A stretch of 29,981 nt of DNA from an uncultured Muribaculaceae bacterium (GCA_910576775.1 CAJTJV010000034.1:1-29981), one strand, 5' to 3'; positions 17,243 through 25,416 are shown, counted from the first letter of the stretch. The notes: generated by a model not told the origin, from the letters alone. Made by a program: numbers and translations.

Positions 17243-19036
17243 TCACATTCTCCGGAGCTGGTATTTGTCGATAAATTGTTTCAGACCGGGATGCTCTTCG
17301 ATAAGGTCGGAGAGTACGCGGTCGTCCGTCCGTAGGTTTTTTGGTAGTTCACCTGTCATAACCTCGATTTCAAATCTGAAGCCGTCGTTCTGCAACTCTT
17401 TACGCATATCTTTCTGGAGCCTGTCTATTTCTTTTTCAGCCAAGGAGGCCTGCATCTCCGTAGCTATCGTCAAGGTATAGATATTCCCCCCCTTCGCCAC
17501 CGGACGAGCCTGTGAGAAAACACTGCTCATCATCGGGCCGAACTGCGCCCGCTCCAGAACGATAGGCCATATGCGTTCGACATCTGCGTCAGTAAATTCC
17601 TTGACTACTGTTTGTGCAGGTTGAGATGCGGGGTTATCTGGTGTCTGGTTTTTGGGGGATGCGTTTTCCGTTGCCATTGTCTGTTTGAGTTTACTTAGTG
17701 AAAACTCATTGAGACTTGATGAAATCGACTGGCGCGGCTTTGACGCTGCTATAGGTTTAGGCTGCGGGTTATGGGTGAATTTTGACACGTAGCCCGTCGA
17801 TACCGGTTGTGGTGCCGGTTGCGGCTGCGTCGGAGCTGCCGCAGGGACTTGTGTCTGCGGAGTGCCGGATACGGAAGCGGCGGGGGCGCCTGCCGTAAGC
17901 GGTTTCAGATGCCCCACGTCCTCTCCGCTGTTATCGGGCGAGGGGCTTAATAGTTGGCACAGTTTTATGAGCGTAAGCTCGACTAAGAACTGTTTGTTGG
18001 ATGCCTGACGAAAATTGAAATCGGCACTGTTGCATAGCTCCATCGCCTTGTAGAGGAAAGTCGGATGCAGTTTCGCGGAGCGCTCGGCGAGCTGGCAGCG
18101 TACTTGTTCGGTAGCCTCTACAAGGTGAGCGGTTGCGGGGCTCGACGATACGGCGAGGTCGCGAAGATATTGGGCAAGACCGTTGATGAAGAACTGTGAG
18201 TCAAAGCCCTTTTCACGTATTTCTTTGTAAATCAGGAGTGCGGTAGGTACATCGCTACCGACAAAAGCATCGAGCAGACGGTTGTAATAACTATGGTCAA
18301 GGACGTTGAGGTTTTTTATTGTGGCCTCGTAAGTTATTTTTCCTCTGGTACTTGCCGCAACCTGGTCGAAAATCGACAGAGCATCGCGCATGGCGCCGTC
18401 GGCTTTCTGAGCTATGACATTAAGTGCTTCATCCTCGGTAGTATATCCTTCCCGGTCGGCTACTTTGCGCAGATGGTCCACCATGTCGTCGATTGTGATG
18501 CGCTTGAAATCATAAATCTGGCATCGCGATAGGATGGTGGGGAGAATCTTGTGTTTTTCTGTCGTGGCGAGAATGAATACGGCATGTTCCGGCGGTTCCT
18601 CAAGAGTCTTGAGAAAGGCATTGAAGGCTGCTGACGACAGCATGTGGACCTCATCGACGATGAAAACGCGGTAGCGCCCTGTTGTCGGTGGCACCACAAC
18701 CTGCTCGCAGAGTTGCCTGATATCGTCGACACTGTTGTTCGACGCCGCGTCCAACTCCAGAATGTTCATCGAGCGGTTCTCGTTGAACTGACGGCAGGAA
18801 TCGCATTCATTGCATGCTTCGCCTTCGGATGTGCGGTTGGTGCAGTTGATTGTCTTTGCGAAAATACGCGCGCACGACGTCTTTCCGACGCCTCGCGAAC
18901 CGCAGAACAGATAGGCGTGGGCGAGCCGGTTGGTATCGATAGCATTTTTCAGCGTCGATGTCAGAGCCTGCTGTCCGACAACTGTTGCAAAAGTTGTCGG
19001 CCTGTATTTTCGCGCTGATACTATGTATTTTTCCAT
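17243..19036 (-). CDS. dnaX: DNA polymerase III tau (gamma/tau) subunit
   Basis: This 597-aa clamp-loader ATPase loads the sliding clamp and, as tau, links polymerase cores in the replisome. Motifs are Walker A GSRGVGKTS (46-54), a zinc knuckle at Cys65/Cys75/Cys78/Cys81, Walker B VDEVHML (127-133) and the SRC motif (170-172) of AAA+ clamp loaders. Domain III is followed by a Pro/Gln/Ala-rich linker (about 380-500) and a basic C-terminal domain. The start is MEKYIVSARKYRP at 19036; upstream in-frame sequence lacks family similarity and covers the promoter box. No convincing slippery heptamer is visible, so a frameshift-derived gamma form is not supported. Secreted-protein genes follow on the same strand. 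Confidence 0.96.
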   Translation of the reverse strand: MEKYIVSARKYRPTTFATVVGQQALTSTLKNAIDTNRLAHAYLFCGSRGVGKTSCARIFAKTINCTNRTSEGEACNECDSCRQFNENRSMNILELDAASNNSVDDIRQLCEQVVVPPTTGRYRVFIVDEVHMLSSAAFNAFLKTLEEPPEHAVFILATTEKHKILPTILSRCQIYDFKRITIDDMVDHLRKVADREGYTTEDEALNVIAQKADGAMRDALSIFDQVAASTRGKITYEATIKNLNVLDHSYYNRLLDAFVGSDVPTALLIYKEIREKGFDSQFFINGLAQYLRDLAVSSSPATAHLVEATEQVRCQLAERSAKLHPTFLYKAMELCNSADFNFRQASNKQFLVELTLIKLCQLLSPSPDNSGEDVGHLKPLTAGAPAASVSGTPQTQVPAAAPTQPQPAPQPVSTGYVSKFTHNPQPKPIAASKPRQSISSSLNEFSLSKLKQTMATENASPKNQTPDNPASQPAQTVVKEFTDADVERIWPIVLERAQFGPMMSSVFSQARPVAKGGNIYTLTIATEMQASLAEKEIDRLQKDMRKELQNDGFRFEIEVMTGELPKNLRTDDRVLSDLIEEHPGLKQFIDKYQLRRM

Positions 19037-19075
19037 GTTTTGGTTTAAAGTGGGGATATATGCCCCCTCACTCTG

Positions 19076-19083
19076 CAAATATA
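19076..19083 (-). promoter_or_regulatory. -7 box for dnaX
   Basis: TATATTTG on the minus strand matches TAnnTTTG, about 40 nt before the dnaX start. No TTTG is seen at 19 nt. A small GGGG/CCCC hairpin lies in the predicted leader (about 19052-19067). Confidence 0.5.
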
Positions 19084-19193
19084 CGATTTTTTCAGATTCT
19101 TTTTCCGCTCTGAAATGCAAGACGATGTTAAAAATGGGTGTTATCGTTTTTGATTCCTAACTTTTTTGATGGAAAAATTTTCGGAATCTTAAT

Positions 19194-19934
19194 TCAGATG
19201 ATGTAGGCTATTTCTTTGAAGGCGTAGGTGTGGCCGTTTGAGAGGGATAGATGTCCCGTGAGTGCGACGTCGGTTATGGAGGCCATGAATGGTTCGCCAT
19301 TCGGTTCGCGGAAGAGGTATTCGCGTCCGTCGCCGCGGTAAAGGCGCTTCATGAAATCGGCTTTGAGGCGTCCGGTATCAGGAGCGGCGATATAATTATG
19401 ACAGGAGTCGGAAATCTCTGTGCATACTTTTTCGAGCAGAGGCCGCAAAGACAGTTCTTTTTTTGTAAGATGAATAATGGATACCGGATTGGGTGCGTCG
19501 GAGGTGAATGTTGTCTGATTCACGTTTATGCCTATTCCGGCGATGCTACGTTCTATTTTGAAACCGGAAAGTCTGTTTTCAATCAGTATTCCGCAGATTT
19601 TTCTGTCTTCTACATAGATATCGTTGGGCCATTTCACCTTTGTACGGGCTTTGCATCCGGCTTCGGCAAAGGCCGCATCAATGGAGGCGGCGACGGAGAG
19701 CGCCACAATCATGGATAGCTCGAATTGACGGATTGCCGGCCAATCCATCGGACGGATAAGCAGCGAGAACGTGAGATTCTTACCGGGCTGCGACTCCCAG
19801 CTGTTGCCGCGCTGGCCTCGCCCCGCCGTCTGGCACGCTGTGACAACGACGGTGCCGTCCGGTGCGTCTGCAATAGCTGACAGCTCCGCACTGGTGGATG
19901 CGCAGCTGTCCAAGTTGATTATTTCAAGGCTCAT
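19194..19934 (-). CDS. birA: Biotin--[acetyl-CoA-carboxylase] ligase, monofunctional
   Basis: This 246-aa enzyme activates biotin with ATP to biotinyl-AMP and attaches it to a lysine of the biotin carboxyl carrier protein. Motifs are the adenylate loop GRGQRGNSW (38-46), KWPNDIYV (101-108) with RKICGILIE (111-119), and GIGINVN (133-139). It lacks the N-terminal winged-helix repressor domain of the E. coli protein, so it should not act as a DNA-binding regulator. Its start overlaps the tsaE stop by 4 nt (ATGA), placing it last in a porX-tsaE-birA unit. I see no clear terminator in the 157 nt before dnaX. Confidence 0.94.
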   Translation of the reverse strand: MSLEIINLDSCASTSAELSAIADAPDGTVVVTACQTAGRGQRGNSWESQPGKNLTFSLLIRPMDWPAIRQFELSMIVALSVAASIDAAFAEAGCKARTKVKWPNDIYVEDRKICGILIENRLSGFKIERSIAGIGINVNQTTFTSDAPNPVSIIHLTKKELSLRPLLEKVCTEISDSCHNYIAAPDTGRLKADFMKRLYRGDGREYLFREPNGEPFMASITDVALTGHLSLSNGHTYAFKEIAYII

Positions 19935-20356
19935 TCCGAGATGGTGAGCGTCCGCGAATCGTCGTCGTTAACCTTTATCTGTACGCTTACGGTATCTGAT
20001 GGCAAGGCGGCGGCGATGCGTTCGGGCCATTCGATAAGGCATATGGCGCCGGAGTCGAAATAATCCTCTATGCCGAGTTCGAGAGCTTCCTCAAGAGTTT
20101 CTATGCGGTAGAAATCGAAATGATATATAAGTTCGGCTGTAGTGTCGGACCGGTATTCGTTGATAAGGGCGAATGTGGGCGAAGCAGTTTCTTCCTTGTC
20201 GACGCCGAGCACTTCGCATAGTGCGTTTATAAACGTTGTCTTTCCGGCTCCCATGTCGCCGTAGAATGCGAATACAGTATTGTCGCCCATAAGGGATGCG
20301 AATTCGCGGGCTGCTTCCGGGAGGGTGTCCTCGTTGGCTATCTGAATAGTTTTCAT
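19931..20356 (-). CDS. tsaE: tRNA t6A biosynthesis ATPase TsaE
   Basis: This 141-aa P-loop protein works with TsaB and TsaD to form N6-threonylcarbamoyl-adenosine at position 37 of ANN-decoding tRNAs. It shows Walker A GDMGAGKTT (33-41), SPTFALINEY, the HFDFYR motif (79-84) and LIEWPER (107-113), all typical of TsaE/YjeE. The length is normal. It overlaps porX and birA by 4 nt each, indicating a tightly coupled operon. Confidence 0.95.
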   Translation of the reverse strand: MKTIQIANEDTLPEAAREFASLMGDNTVFAFYGDMGAGKTTFINALCEVLGVDKEETASPTFALINEYRSDTTAELIYHFDFYRIETLEEALELGIEDYFDSGAICLIEWPERIAAALPSDTVSVQIKVNDDDSRTLTISE

Positions 20357-21897
20357 TTCGGTGATAGTGTTATTAGTGGCACAAGCATTTCCTCGAGCGA
20401 TATACCGCCGTGCTGGAAAGTGCCGGTGTAGTATGAAACGTAATAGTTGTAATTGTTTGGATAGGCGAAGAAATCCTCCCGTGCGGCAAAGATGTAGGTT
20501 GTCGAAATGTTCGGTGACGGGAGGCCGAATCTGGCCGGATTTTTCATCTCGAATACCTGTTTGGCGTTATACTGGAGGTTCTTGCCGAGTTTATAGCGCA
20601 GGTTGGTGTTGGTGTTTTTGTCTCCTACGACTTTTATGGGATTGTCGACTCGGATAGTGCCGTGGTCCGTCGTGAGTATGATCTTGTAGCCTTTGGCGGC
20701 GATCCGGCGGAAAATCTCAAGTGCCGACGAGTGGCGGAACCAGCTCTCGGTGAGGGAGCGGTAGGCGGCGTTGGTGGCGGCGAGCTCGCGTATCATTTTT
20801 GACTCGGTGCGGGCATGCGAGAGCATGTCGATGAAATTCAGCACTATTACATTGAGGTCGTTGTTTTCGAGCTGGCTGAATTCCCGCAACAGTTTTTCGC
20901 CGCCTGCGCTGTCGTTTATTTTGTTGTAGGAGAATTTATGTCGGCGGCGGTAGCGTTCGAACTGAGTCGCTATCAGGGGAGATTCGTTGATGTTCTTGCC
21001 TTCTTCGGAATCCTCGTCAATCCACAAATCGGGGAACATTTTTTCAATCTGTGCAGGCATAAGGCCGGAGAAGATAGCGTTGCGGGCGTACTGGGTGGCT
21101 GTCGGAAGAATGGAGGTATATAGATTTTCCTCGAAATTGAAATATTCTGCAAGAAGCGGTTTTATTGTGCGCCACTGGTCAAGACGGAAATTATCGATAA
21201 GGATGAAGAACACCTTTTCGCCGGCATCGAGCAGCGGAAATACCTTTTCCGGGAAGATGCGCGGACTCATCAGTGGCTTGTCGTCGCCTGTGAGCCAGCT
21301 TTCGTAATTACGGCGCAGCCATTTGTAAAACTCCGAATTGGCTTCTTTCTTTTGTGTCTCGAGCAGTTCGTCCATGTTTGTATCGGCGCCGGCAAGTTCG
21401 AGCTCGCGATATACGAGGCGACCGTACAGTTCATACCAGTCCTCGATGGTGGATGCCGAATTTATAAGCTGTCCGAGCTCTCCGAATTCCTCGCGGTAGT
21501 CGCGTGTGGTCTTTTCGGCTACAAGACGCTCGGAATGGAGGTGTTTTTTTATCGCTATGAGAATCTGGTTCGGATTGACAGGCTTGATAAGATAATCGGC
21601 TATTTTGCTGCCTACTGCCTGGTCCATGATGTTTTCCTCCTCGCTTTTTGTTATCATGATTACGGGAGTCTGGGGATGTTGCTGCTTTAGGAGCTGGAGG
21701 GTTTCCAGTCCGGTGAGTCCCGGCATGTTCTCGTCGAGGATGATAAGGTCGAAAGGTGCCGCTGAGGCCATGTCAAGGGCGTCACGACCGTTGTTTGCCG
21801 TCGTCACATCATAGCCTTTGTTGCGCAGGAATAAAAGATGGGGCTTCAACAGGTCGATTTCATCGTCGGCCCATAGTATGCGTTGGGTGTTGCTCAT
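20353..21897 (-). CDS. porX: PorX-type response regulator with PglZ domain
   Basis: This 514-aa protein has a receiver domain (about 5-122) with acidic pocket Asp11-Asp12, phosphoacceptor Asp55 (ILDENMPG), Thr83 and Lys105 (LIKPVN). A helical linker leads to an alkaline-phosphatase-fold PglZ domain (about 205-514) with FILIDNFRLDQWR (Asp235), LPTATQYARNA (Thr266/Thr268, one the likely active-site Thr) and a metal-site TTDHGT. This architecture and length match Porphyromonas PorX, which controls T9SS with the kinase PorY and the sigma factor SigP. Published structural work describes a zinc-dependent phosphodiesterase acting on nucleotides (recalled, not derived here). The start is MSNTQRILWADDE; seven upstream in-frame residues are rejected because they reach into the promoter. 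It heads porX-tsaE-birA. Confidence 0.93.
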   Translation of the reverse strand: MSNTQRILWADDEIDLLKPHLLFLRNKGYDVTTANNGRDALDMASAAPFDLIILDENMPGLTGLETLQLLKQQHPQTPVIMITKSEEENIMDQAVGSKIADYLIKPVNPNQILIAIKKHLHSERLVAEKTTRDYREEFGELGQLINSASTIEDWYELYGRLVYRELELAGADTNMDELLETQKKEANSEFYKWLRRNYESWLTGDDKPLMSPRIFPEKVFPLLDAGEKVFFILIDNFRLDQWRTIKPLLAEYFNFEENLYTSILPTATQYARNAIFSGLMPAQIEKMFPDLWIDEDSEEGKNINESPLIATQFERYRRRHKFSYNKINDSAGGEKLLREFSQLENNDLNVIVLNFIDMLSHARTESKMIRELAATNAAYRSLTESWFRHSSALEIFRRIAAKGYKIILTTDHGTIRVDNPIKVVGDKNTNTNLRYKLGKNLQYNAKQVFEMKNPARFGLPSPNISTTYIFAAREDFFAYPNNYNYYVSYYTGTFQHGGISLEEMLVPLITLSPK

Positions 21898-21915
21898 TCT
21901 TTTCTCTTTTACATG

Positions 21916-21923
21916 CAAAGATA
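21916..21923 (-). promoter_or_regulatory. -7 box for porX-tsaE-birA
   Basis: TATCTTTG on the minus strand matches TAnnTTTG, 18 nt before the porX ATG, implying a leader of about 12 nt. The -33 element is poor. Confidence 0.5.
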
Positions 21924-22000
21924 CAAACTTTTCCGAGCGTTAGTATCTTCAATGGAGTCAAAGATAGCTCATTTTCATCATTCTCCGTCATAAAAAATAT

Positions 22001-22032
22001 AAAAAAGACCGCCGGCATTGCTGTCGGCGGTC
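22001..22032 (-). terminator. Terminator of the AspT/YidE-type transporter gene
   Basis: On the minus strand GACCGCCG pairs with CGGCGGTC (plus 22025-22032 and 22007-22014) around a 10-nt loop, then six T. It begins 24 nt after the transporter stop. Confidence 0.9.
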
Positions 22033-22055
22033 CGGAATATCTTTTCTTGTATTTG

Positions 22056-23714
22056 TCAGAGCAGGCAGAGCACGAGGGCCTGTGCGGCGACAACTCGCAG
22101 GAACATTGTCAGGGGGTAGACGGTGGAGTATGCCACGGCGGGCTGGTCGTTGGCGGTAGAGTTGTTTGCGTATGCCAGTGCCGGCGGGTCGGTGCAGCTG
22201 CCCGACATAAGACCCATGATTGTGAGCAGGTTGATGCGGTCGTGTCCGCGGGCTATGCATCCTACGATAATCAGAGGTACTACGGTGATGACAAAACCCC
22301 ATATCACCCACCACATACCGGTTGCGTTAAATACGGATGCGGCGAAATCCTTGCCGGCGGCGATGCCTACGGAGGCAAGGAAGAGGCATATGCCGAGTTC
22401 TCGCAGCAGAAGCGACGCCGACGATGATGTGTATGTTACAAGTTTTGCCTTATATCCGAAGCGGCTCAGAAGAATGGCGACTACAAGGGGGCCGCCGGCG
22501 AGGCCGAGTTTCATCCCGAAGCCTATGTCGATGGACCCGAGGATGATACCGAGGATAATACCTACAAAGATTGTGATAAGGTTGGGTTGGTTGAGGCGTT
22601 TCATTGAATTGCCAAGGCGTGATGCCAGGCGGTCGATGTCCTCAAGGTTGCCGACCACAGTGATGCGGTCGCCCATCTGAAGACGCAGGTTGGGGGCGGC
22701 AAGAAGGTCGACGCCGGCGCGGTTCACACGGGTGCAGTTGAGCTTGTAGCCGTTATGCAGGCGCAGGGACCCGAGAGGGACACCGTTGTATTCGCTCTTG
22801 GTTACGAGGATGCGGCGGGAAAATACCGGAGTAGGAGTCGATTCCCAGTCCATCTCCACCTCGGGACCTATAACGGCCTTGAAGCGGTCGGCATCCTGGA
22901 CTGAACATACTACAAGAAGAATGTCGCCGGGATGGATTGTTGTGCTCGATTTCGGAATTGTCACTTTGCCGTCGGCTCCCATCAGACGTGACACTACAAA
23001 GTTGGTCTGTACTATGTCGTGAAGCTGGATAAGGGTCTTGCCGTCGATGAGAGCGTTTGTAACTTTCACTGACAGAAGGAATGGTTTCAGGTGCGAGTCT
23101 TCCTGATCGATTTCAATCTTGCGTATTTCGTCCTCTGTCTTGATACGGAATATCCACTTGATGACGAACATCGACAGGATGATACCCACAACGCCGAGAG
23201 GGTATGCAGCCGCATAGCCTGAGGCCATGATATTCGCCTGTTCGGGACTTGCAATCTGCGATACCGCCTGTTGGGCGGCAGCAAGGCCTGGGGTGTTTGT
23301 CACGGCGCCGCTCATGATACCGACGAGAGCAGATACGTCCTTGATATTTCCGAAGAAATATATGCCGAGTACGATGGCGACGTTGAGCGCTATCACAAGC
23401 ACGGCAAGGAGATTGAGACGCATGCCTCCTTTTTTGAATGACGAGAAGAAGCCGGGACCTACCTGCAGACCGATGGAGAAGATGAAAAGGATAAGGCCGA
23501 ACTCGCGTACAAATTTCAGGATTGAGTTGTCGACGATGTATCCGAAATGTCCCATCAGGATGCCCACGAAGAGCACGAACGTGACGCCTAACGAAACCCC
23601 GAAGAAGCGGAATTTACCGATAAAGATGCCGGCGGCGATAACGAAGGAATATAGAACAAGCGTAGATGCTATGCTCGTATTTCCCGGTAGCAATAAATCG
23701 CTGATAAAATCCAT
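22056..23714 (-). CDS. AspT/YidE-family membrane transporter with two TrkA-C domains
   Basis: This 552-aa inner-membrane protein belongs to the aspartate:alanine exchanger (AAE) family. It has about five hydrophobic segments in residues 1-190, two soluble TrkA_C/RCK_C-like domains (about 205-285, with HPGDILLVVCSV, and about 295-375, with QMGDRITVVGNLED), then a second hydrophobic half (about 380-552). The two halves look like a duplication, the usual AAE architecture. The PGLAAAQQA motif (first half) and DPPALAYAN motif (second half) are conserved transport-site features. The substrate cannot be read from sequence; dicarboxylate or amino-acid exchange is the family expectation. It appears monocistronic, with a -7 box at 23776-23783 and a terminator downstream. 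Confidence 0.9.
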   Translation of the reverse strand: MDFISDLLLPGNTSIASTLVLYSFVIAAGIFIGKFRFFGVSLGVTFVLFVGILMGHFGYIVDNSILKFVREFGLILFIFSIGLQVGPGFFSSFKKGGMRLNLLAVLVIALNVAIVLGIYFFGNIKDVSALVGIMSGAVTNTPGLAAAQQAVSQIASPEQANIMASGYAAAYPLGVVGIILSMFVIKWIFRIKTEDEIRKIEIDQEDSHLKPFLLSVKVTNALIDGKTLIQLHDIVQTNFVVSRLMGADGKVTIPKSSTTIHPGDILLVVCSVQDADRFKAVIGPEVEMDWESTPTPVFSRRILVTKSEYNGVPLGSLRLHNGYKLNCTRVNRAGVDLLAAPNLRLQMGDRITVVGNLEDIDRLASRLGNSMKRLNQPNLITIFVGIILGIILGSIDIGFGMKLGLAGGPLVVAILLSRFGYKAKLVTYTSSSASLLLRELGICLFLASVGIAAGKDFAASVFNATGMWWVIWGFVITVVPLIIVGCIARGHDRINLLTIMGLMSGSCTDPPALAYANNSTANDQPAVAYSTVYPLTMFLRVVAAQALVLCLL

Positions 23715-23742
23715 AGACAGAGATGAATACTGATTCCCTTTC

Positions 23743-23763
23743 GGCCGGAAAACATCTCCGGCC
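23743..23763 (-). other. GC-rich hairpin in the transporter leader
   Basis: GGCCGG (23743-23748) and CCGGCC (23758-23763), extended by one A-T pair, form a stem just inside the predicted 5' end of the transporter mRNA. It may stabilise the 5' end; no known riboswitch is recognised. Confidence 0.35.
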
Positions 23764-23775
23764 CCAAATTTTCTG

Positions 23776-23783
23776 CAAAGTTA
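23776..23783 (-). promoter_or_regulatory. -7 box for the AspT/YidE-type transporter
   Basis: TAACTTTG on the minus strand matches TAnnTTTG, 62 nt before the ATG. No TTTG is found at 19 nt. Confidence 0.5.
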
Positions 23784-23885
23784 GCAATTTATCGTCGAAA
23801 AATGTCCGTTATGGCGTATATTATTCACCGTATCGGAAATATATTTTTTAAATTCGGATTACCTTATTTTTATTTTTCCGTGCGT

Positions 23886-24638
23886 TTAGAATTTCTTATC
23901 GCTGACTCTGTATTTGTGCATAGAGGTAGCCCAACCTACAATATTTATATCAATGCCGGGCGTGCCATCGCTGAATTTTATTTTCTTGATGATTCCTTCC
24001 GAGCGTTTGTTGCCTTGTATTGCTGTAATCTGTTCGCCGGCAATGAGGTAGTCAAAGCCGCCGGTTATGGTGATTTTGCCGTCCTCTGTAACGGTTCTAT
24101 AAGTAGCATGTCCTGACGAGAATGATATGTAATAATTATTTTTATCGTCGTTTCTGCGTTCATCACGCATGAATGATGGGATGCTTTCCAATTCGTCTTT
24201 GGAATATATTCCACTATTGCCACCGGATTTCAAAACCCTGAATATGCTTTTGTTACCCTTGCTGTTGGAATAATTGACAAGAATGTCGTTGGATATTACC
24301 GGGGGGAATTCAAATGTCTCGGTCATTGCGTCGTCCGTTGTGCCGTTAATTATGTGGCCGTCGGCCTTCCATACACCTCCATATACCCGATAGTCTCCAC
24401 GTAGGCCTCCTTCATCATAATATCTTACCCTGTAAGTGTGGTCCGGATTAAATGTATATGTCAAGGCCTCCCGCTGTATAACCGCCATAGCGCCGTTGGA
24501 AGATCTTTCGATGACGGACCATGTCGCCGCGAGATTATTTTCAATGTTTCCGTCGGTTGGTTCGTCTTCTTCACCTCCGCAACCGGTAAAAGCGAATGCC
24601 GGGACAATCAGTACCAGCGCGAGTAAAAGTTTTTTCAT
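23886..24638 (-). CDS. Lipocalin-like surface lipoprotein, function unknown
   Basis: This 250-aa lipoprotein has a signal peptide and lipobox FTGC (Cys20). The mature start GGEEDEPTDG is acidic and fits the Bacteroidetes surface-export signal. The part after it (ENNLAATWSVIE, TYTFNPDHTYRVRYY, GGVWKADGHIINGT) resembles the lipocalin-like domains of small Bacteroides lipoproteins; the rest (about 120-250) is unrecognised. No ligand can be assigned. It may be monocistronic; no clear terminator follows. An AT-rich inverted repeat pairs with its start codon. Confidence 0.7.
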   Translation of the reverse strand: MKKLLLALVLIVPAFAFTGCGGEEDEPTDGNIENNLAATWSVIERSSNGAMAVIQREALTYTFNPDHTYRVRYYDEGGLRGDYRVYGGVWKADGHIINGTTDDAMTETFEFPPVISNDILVNYSNSKGNKSIFRVLKSGGNSGIYSKDELESIPSFMRDERRNDDKNNYYISFSSGHATYRTVTEDGKITITGGFDYLIAGEQITAIQGNKRSEGIIKKIKFSDGTPGIDINIVGWATSMHKYRVSDKKF

Positions 24639-24657
24639 AATAATATGGAATATTATG
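24636..24657 (-). promoter_or_regulatory. Inverted repeat enclosing the lipoprotein start codon
   Basis: CATAATA (24636-24642) and TATTATG (24651-24657) are 7-bp arms around 8 nt. In the mRNA the AUG sits in the 3' arm. The stem is all A-U except its terminal C-G pair, so it is weak. Confidence 0.3.
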
Positions 24658-24740
24658 TTGTTGTCTGTTCAGAGTGTAAATATAAATAAGTATTATGATG
24701 TTTTTTATGTAATAAGTATACATTTTGCTATAGCTAATTC

Positions 24741-24784
24741 ACAAAAACGCCCGACGGCGCAGGTGACCGCGGACGTTTTTTTGT
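24741..24784 (-). terminator. Terminator of the beta-barrel protein gene
   Basis: On the minus strand ACGTCCG (plus 24769-24775) pairs with CGGGCGT (plus 24747-24753), with one G-U, and TTTTT follows. The flanking A/T runs extend the stem, so it could also stop rightward transcription. The loop is large (about 15 nt). Confidence 0.75.
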
Positions 24785-24832
24785 GAGAAGCCGGTCCTGT
24801 ATCAAAATTCAGATACAGAGCCTAAATCTTTA

Positions 24833-25294
24833 TCAGAAATTATATCCTATTTTCATGTTGAAGCAACTTGTGGAACCTGCATGATCGGGTGTCCAGCAAT
24901 GGCCGAGATATCCGATGCCGCCATACCAGGAACCGAATTGCAGGCCTACCATCGGGTTTACAAGGACTGCGCCCCACTTTGTGTTTTCGGTGTTGATTTC
25001 GTAACCTACATCGAATGAAAAGAACGGGTTCAGGCTGCCAAGCTTGCCTTCGAGCTGTCCGCGCACAAAGATTGGAATTAGCGGCCCGGCGTTGAAATTC
25101 CATTTTTCGGTAAGGCCGATACCTGCACCAATCCGAATGTTCTGATGCACTTTTTCTGTTATACCTCCCTGAAAGTTGAATGCCGTAAAACCGTCGCCGG
25201 CCTGTATCGGCTGAAATTCAAGAAACGGATTAATTGCAGAGGCGCACATGGCTCCGGCCAGGGCTACTACAAGTGTCGTCAGTAATTTCTTCAT
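24833..25294 (-). CDS. Small outer-membrane beta-barrel protein
   Basis: This 153-aa protein has a Sec signal peptide (about 1-20, ending ASA-I) and then alternating amphipathic strands (FTAFNFQGGI, IRIGAGIGL, FSFDVGYEI, MVGLQFGSWYGGIGYLG). It ends in the aromatic residue of MKIGYNF, as outer-membrane barrels recognised by the BAM complex usually do. About eight strands would fit an OmpA/OmpX-size barrel. No binding or catalytic role can be read. It is monocistronic, with a -7 box at 25409-25416, a structured leader of about 107 nt and a terminator at 24741-24784. Confidence 0.7.
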   Translation of the reverse strand: MKKLLTTLVVALAGAMCASAINPFLEFQPIQAGDGFTAFNFQGGITEKVHQNIRIGAGIGLTEKWNFNAGPLIPIFVRGQLEGKLGSLNPFFSFDVGYEINTENTKWGAVLVNPMVGLQFGSWYGGIGYLGHCWTPDHAGSTSCFNMKIGYNF

Positions 25295-25315
25295 TACATG
25301 ATGGTTTTTAGTTTA

Positions 25316-25366
25316 GGAGATTCTTGATGTCTGTTTATTGTCGATTTGAGTGAAAACAGAATCTCC
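25316..25366 (-). promoter_or_regulatory. Structured 5' leader of the beta-barrel gene
   Basis: GGAGATTCT (25316-25324) and AGAATCTCC (25358-25366) are exact inverted repeats. A second pair, CTGTTT and AAACAG, lies inside, giving a two-tier stem-loop 22 nt before the ATG. No known riboswitch class is recognised. Confidence 0.4.
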
Positions 25367-25391
25367 ATGAATCTTCCCCCAAATCCCGGAT

Positions 25392-25405
25392 AGATGTAAA
25401 CATCT
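25392..25405. promoter_or_regulatory. Palindrome at predicted transcription start, possible operator
   Basis: AGATGT-AA-ACATCT is a perfect inverted repeat placed 4-17 nt downstream of the -7 box at 25409-25416, across the predicted start of the beta-barrel transcript. Confidence 0.35.
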
Positions 25406-25408
25406 GTG

Positions 25409-25416
25409 CAAAATTA
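25409..25416 (-). promoter_or_regulatory. -7 box for the beta-barrel gene
   Basis: TAATTTTG on the minus strand matches TAnnTTTG. The predicted start is near 25402. No TTTG lies at 19 nt. Confidence 0.5.

Noticed and set aside
17615..17670. C/A run in dnaX (CCCCCAAAAAC on the minus strand) as a programmed frameshift site for gamma
   Set aside because: In the reading frame it does not form an X XXY YYZ heptamer, and no downstream stimulatory hairpin was evident.
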